From contig JAAZDH010000163.1 in the NCBI GenBank assembly GCA_012512865.1, forward strand, positions 1 to 6,036: a DNA stretch of 6,036 nt, given 5' to 3'. The notes below the pieces were generated by a model. That model saw only the letters and a program-made list of their open reading frames with translations. It was not told the DNA's origin and did no database searches. The first letter of the stretch is position 1, and each line of letters starts with the position of its first letter. A program made the position numbers and the translations under genes. Positions 4,667 to 6,036 of the stretch are shown here, piece by piece. The DNA comes from Clostridiaceae bacterium. GTDB lineage: Bacteria; Bacillota; Clostridia; Acetivibrionales; DUMC01.

Positions 4667-5551
4667 ATGGAATACGGTAAAACACTGCTAAGGGAAGTCC
4701 TTCCCGTTAAGCGAATAGTTACCGTGCATTACTTTGAGTTTGCCAGCGATTACATTTACGAAGGGGAAAAACATGATTTCTGGGAATTCCTTTACGTGGA
4801 CAAGGGAGTGGTGGAGGTGATGGCTGACACCAAGGGCTATAAATTAAAACAAGGGGAAATGATCTTCCACAAGCCCAATGAATTCCACAATGTCTGGGCA
4901 AACGGAAAAGTTGCTCCAAATATTGTGGTCATATCATTCGAGTGCAAATCCCCGGCCATGAAATTCTTCGAAAACAGGATAATAAGTATAGGTGATTATG
5001 AAAAAAATCTCCTTGCCCTTATAATTAAGGAAGCCAGGGAAGCATTCTCCTCCCCCCTTGATGACTCCGCCCTGGATAAGCTCAAAAGAAGGGAAGATTC
5101 CCTTTTTGGCTGTGAACAACTCATAAAAATCTACCTGGAACAGTTGCTCATATCGCTCGTAAGAAAAGGCAGCAGCTTAAAGACCGAAAGCAGGTTGTCC
5201 TCCGTTGTCAAAGAACGTTCGGATGAAGACATGGTTAAAAGGATAATAAACTACATGAATGAAAATATTTCTGCAAACCTTTCGTTTAAAGATATCTGCA
5301 AGTTTTCATGCATGGGTGGTACAAATTTAAAGACCCTTTTTAAAGAAAAGGTTGGAACCAGCGTCATGGAGTATTATAGAAACCAAAAAATCGAGGCAGC
5401 AAAAAGCATGATCCGCGAAGGACGGCACAATTTTACCGGGATAGCCGAAAAACTTGGCTACACCTCCATCCACTCCTTTTCCAGGCATTTTAAAAAAGTA
5501 ACGGGCATGAGCCCAACGGAATATGCCTTGTCGGTAAAGGCAAAAATTTAG
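4667..5551 (+). CDS. AraC-family transcriptional regulator with N-terminal cupin-like sensor domain
   Basis: The protein has 294 residues from ATG 4667, typical of the family. The N-terminal part (about 15-95) resembles the AraC-type cupin sugar-sensing domain: HDFWEFLYVDKG (36-47) and LKQGEMIFHKPNEFHNV (60-76) follow the usual pattern of strands and histidines. A helical linker covers about 110-185. The DNA-binding domain (about 188-290) has two helix-turn-helix units. The first is at 205-230; the second, with the family signature FTGIAEKLGYTSIHSFSRHF (256-275) followed by GMSPTEY (280-286), is very clear. It is divergent from the epimerase and oxidoreductase genes and is their probable regulator, responding to a sugar or related metabolite. 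Several direct repeats in the intergenic region could be its sites. Whether it activates or represses cannot be told. Confidence 0.95.
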   Translation: MEYGKTLLREVLPVKRIVTVHYFEFASDYIYEGEKHDFWEFLYVDKGVVEVMADTKGYKLKQGEMIFHKPNEFHNVWANGKVAPNIVVISFECKSPAMKFFENRIISIGDYEKNLLALIIKEAREAFSSPLDDSALDKLKRREDSLFGCEQLIKIYLEQLLISLVRKGSSLKTESRLSSVVKERSDEDMVKRIINYMNENISANLSFKDICKFSCMGGTNLKTLFKEKVGTSVMEYYRNQKIEAAKSMIREGRHNFTGIAEKLGYTSIHSFSRHFKKVTGMSPTEYALSVKAKI

Positions 5552-5608
5552 CCGTCATTAATTATTATCGCTAAATATTTTTGTTATATTTACTACATAA
5601 TGTTTACT

Positions 5609-5627
5609 GCAAATTTGTAATATTTGC
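5609..5627. other. Small hairpin in the convergent gap after the araC-type gene
   Basis: GCAAAT and ATTTGC form 6-bp arms around a 7-base loop. The gap lies between converging genes, where terminators are expected, but neither side has a T-run, so it is not a good intrinsic terminator. Confidence 0.2.
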
Positions 5628-5669
5628 GCCCAAGCCTGCTGCCTGCATTTATTTCGTATTTTAATTATC

Positions 5670-5696
5670 TTCAATCGAATCATATTTTCAATCGAA
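5670..5696. repeat. 10-bp direct repeat spanning the stop codon of the SLH protein gene
   Basis: TTCAATCGAA occurs at 5670-5679 and 5687-5696, a 17-bp period. On the minus strand each copy carries TTCGATTGA, so the terminal Phe-Asp-stop is duplicated just past the gene. It looks like a small local duplication. Confidence 0.5.
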
Positions 5697-6036
5697 ATTC
5701 TCCAGCAGCTTATATATTGCCATAGCCGCTTCAGCTCTCTTCACGCTTTCCCCGGGGTGTATAGTCAAGCTGTTCCTGTCCAAGTAGAATACATTTTCAG
5801 ACACAAGAAAAGCAAAAACAGGTATGGTATAATCGGGTATGCTTTCGGTATCAATGCGGGTTTCAAGGATTTCGGCAATATCCCCGGGCAAAGCCTTATC
5901 CGCCGCTTTTAAAACCCTGTCGATAATAATCGCCATTTCGCCGCGGGTCAACGGCCAGTCGGGGTAGAAGTTGTTTTGAGAATCTCCCGTGATAACTCCC
6001 AGGCTTTTTGCAATCATAATTTCATCGTAAAAATCA
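5688..6036 (-). CDS. C-terminal end of an S-layer homology (SLH) domain protein (5' end cut by window edge)
   Basis: The reading frame is open through the right edge; the in-frame ATG at 6017 lies inside an SLH repeat and is not the true start. The visible 115 residues hold most of one SLH repeat (about 1-42: DEIMIAKSLGVITGD, FYPDWPLTRGEMAIIIDRVL) and a second, more diverged one (about 60-113: IPDYTIPVFAFLVSENVF, IHPGESVKRAEAAMAIYKLL). SLH domains bind secondary cell-wall polymers, often pyruvylated, and tie proteins to the Gram-positive cell surface. Here the repeats are at the extreme C terminus, so the functional part lies upstream, outside the window. The gene converges with the araC-type gene across a 136-bp gap and is probably not part of the sugar module. 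Confidence 0.9.
   Translation of the reverse strand, partial: DFYDEIMIAKSLGVITGDSQNNFYPDWPLTRGEMAIIIDRVLKAADKALPGDIAEILETRIDTESIPDYTIPVFAFLVSENVFYLDRNSLTIHPGESVKRAEAAMAIYKLLENFD

Overview
The window looks like chromosomal DNA from a low-to-moderate GC Gram-positive bacterium, most likely of the Clostridia. This is an inference. It rests on strong GGAGG-type ribosome binding sites before every complete gene, AT-rich intergenic DNA, an S-layer homology (SLH) protein, a membrane-anchored extracytoplasmic protein with long low-complexity linkers, and a two-domain AraC regulator of the type common in Firmicutes sugar clusters. No rRNA, tRNA, transposase, phage gene or CRISPR array is visible.

Layout from left to right. 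(1) 1-1482, minus strand: a large protein running off the left edge, with an N-terminal membrane anchor, a part resembling a beta-propeller blade, a very long G/E/Q/P-rich linker, and the start of another folded domain. (2) 1483-2003: non-coding. It holds a good SigA-type promoter for gene 1 overlapped by an 18-bp palindrome, then a repeat-rich patch with a 26-bp tandem repeat, a nested palindrome, an 18-bp perfect stem-loop and several CCATGG motifs. (3) 2004-3029, minus: a Gfo/Idh/MocA-family NAD(P)-dependent oxidoreductase. (4) 3172-4011, minus: a TIM-barrel sugar (phosphate) isomerase/epimerase. The 142-bp gap between genes 3 and 4 carries a 14-bp direct repeat and a 9-bp inverted repeat. 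(5) 4012-4666: a 655-bp divergent intergenic region with three separate short direct-repeat families. (6) 4667-5551, plus: an AraC-family regulator. (7) 5688-6036, minus: the C-terminal end of an SLH-domain protein running off the right edge.

The core is a small carbohydrate module. The epimerase and the oxidoreductase are probably transcribed together, epimerase first, and the divergent AraC protein is their likely regulator. Such pairs usually interconvert or oxidise sugars, polyols or keto-sugars. The substrate cannot be read from the sequence, and no transporter or kinase lies in the window. The two partial flanking genes encode envelope or surface proteins and may be unrelated to the sugar module.

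The less ordinary material is mostly non-coding: the repeat patch at 1689-1878, the paired repeats between the two enzyme genes, and the repeats in the divergent promoter region. I see no convincing new multi-gene system.
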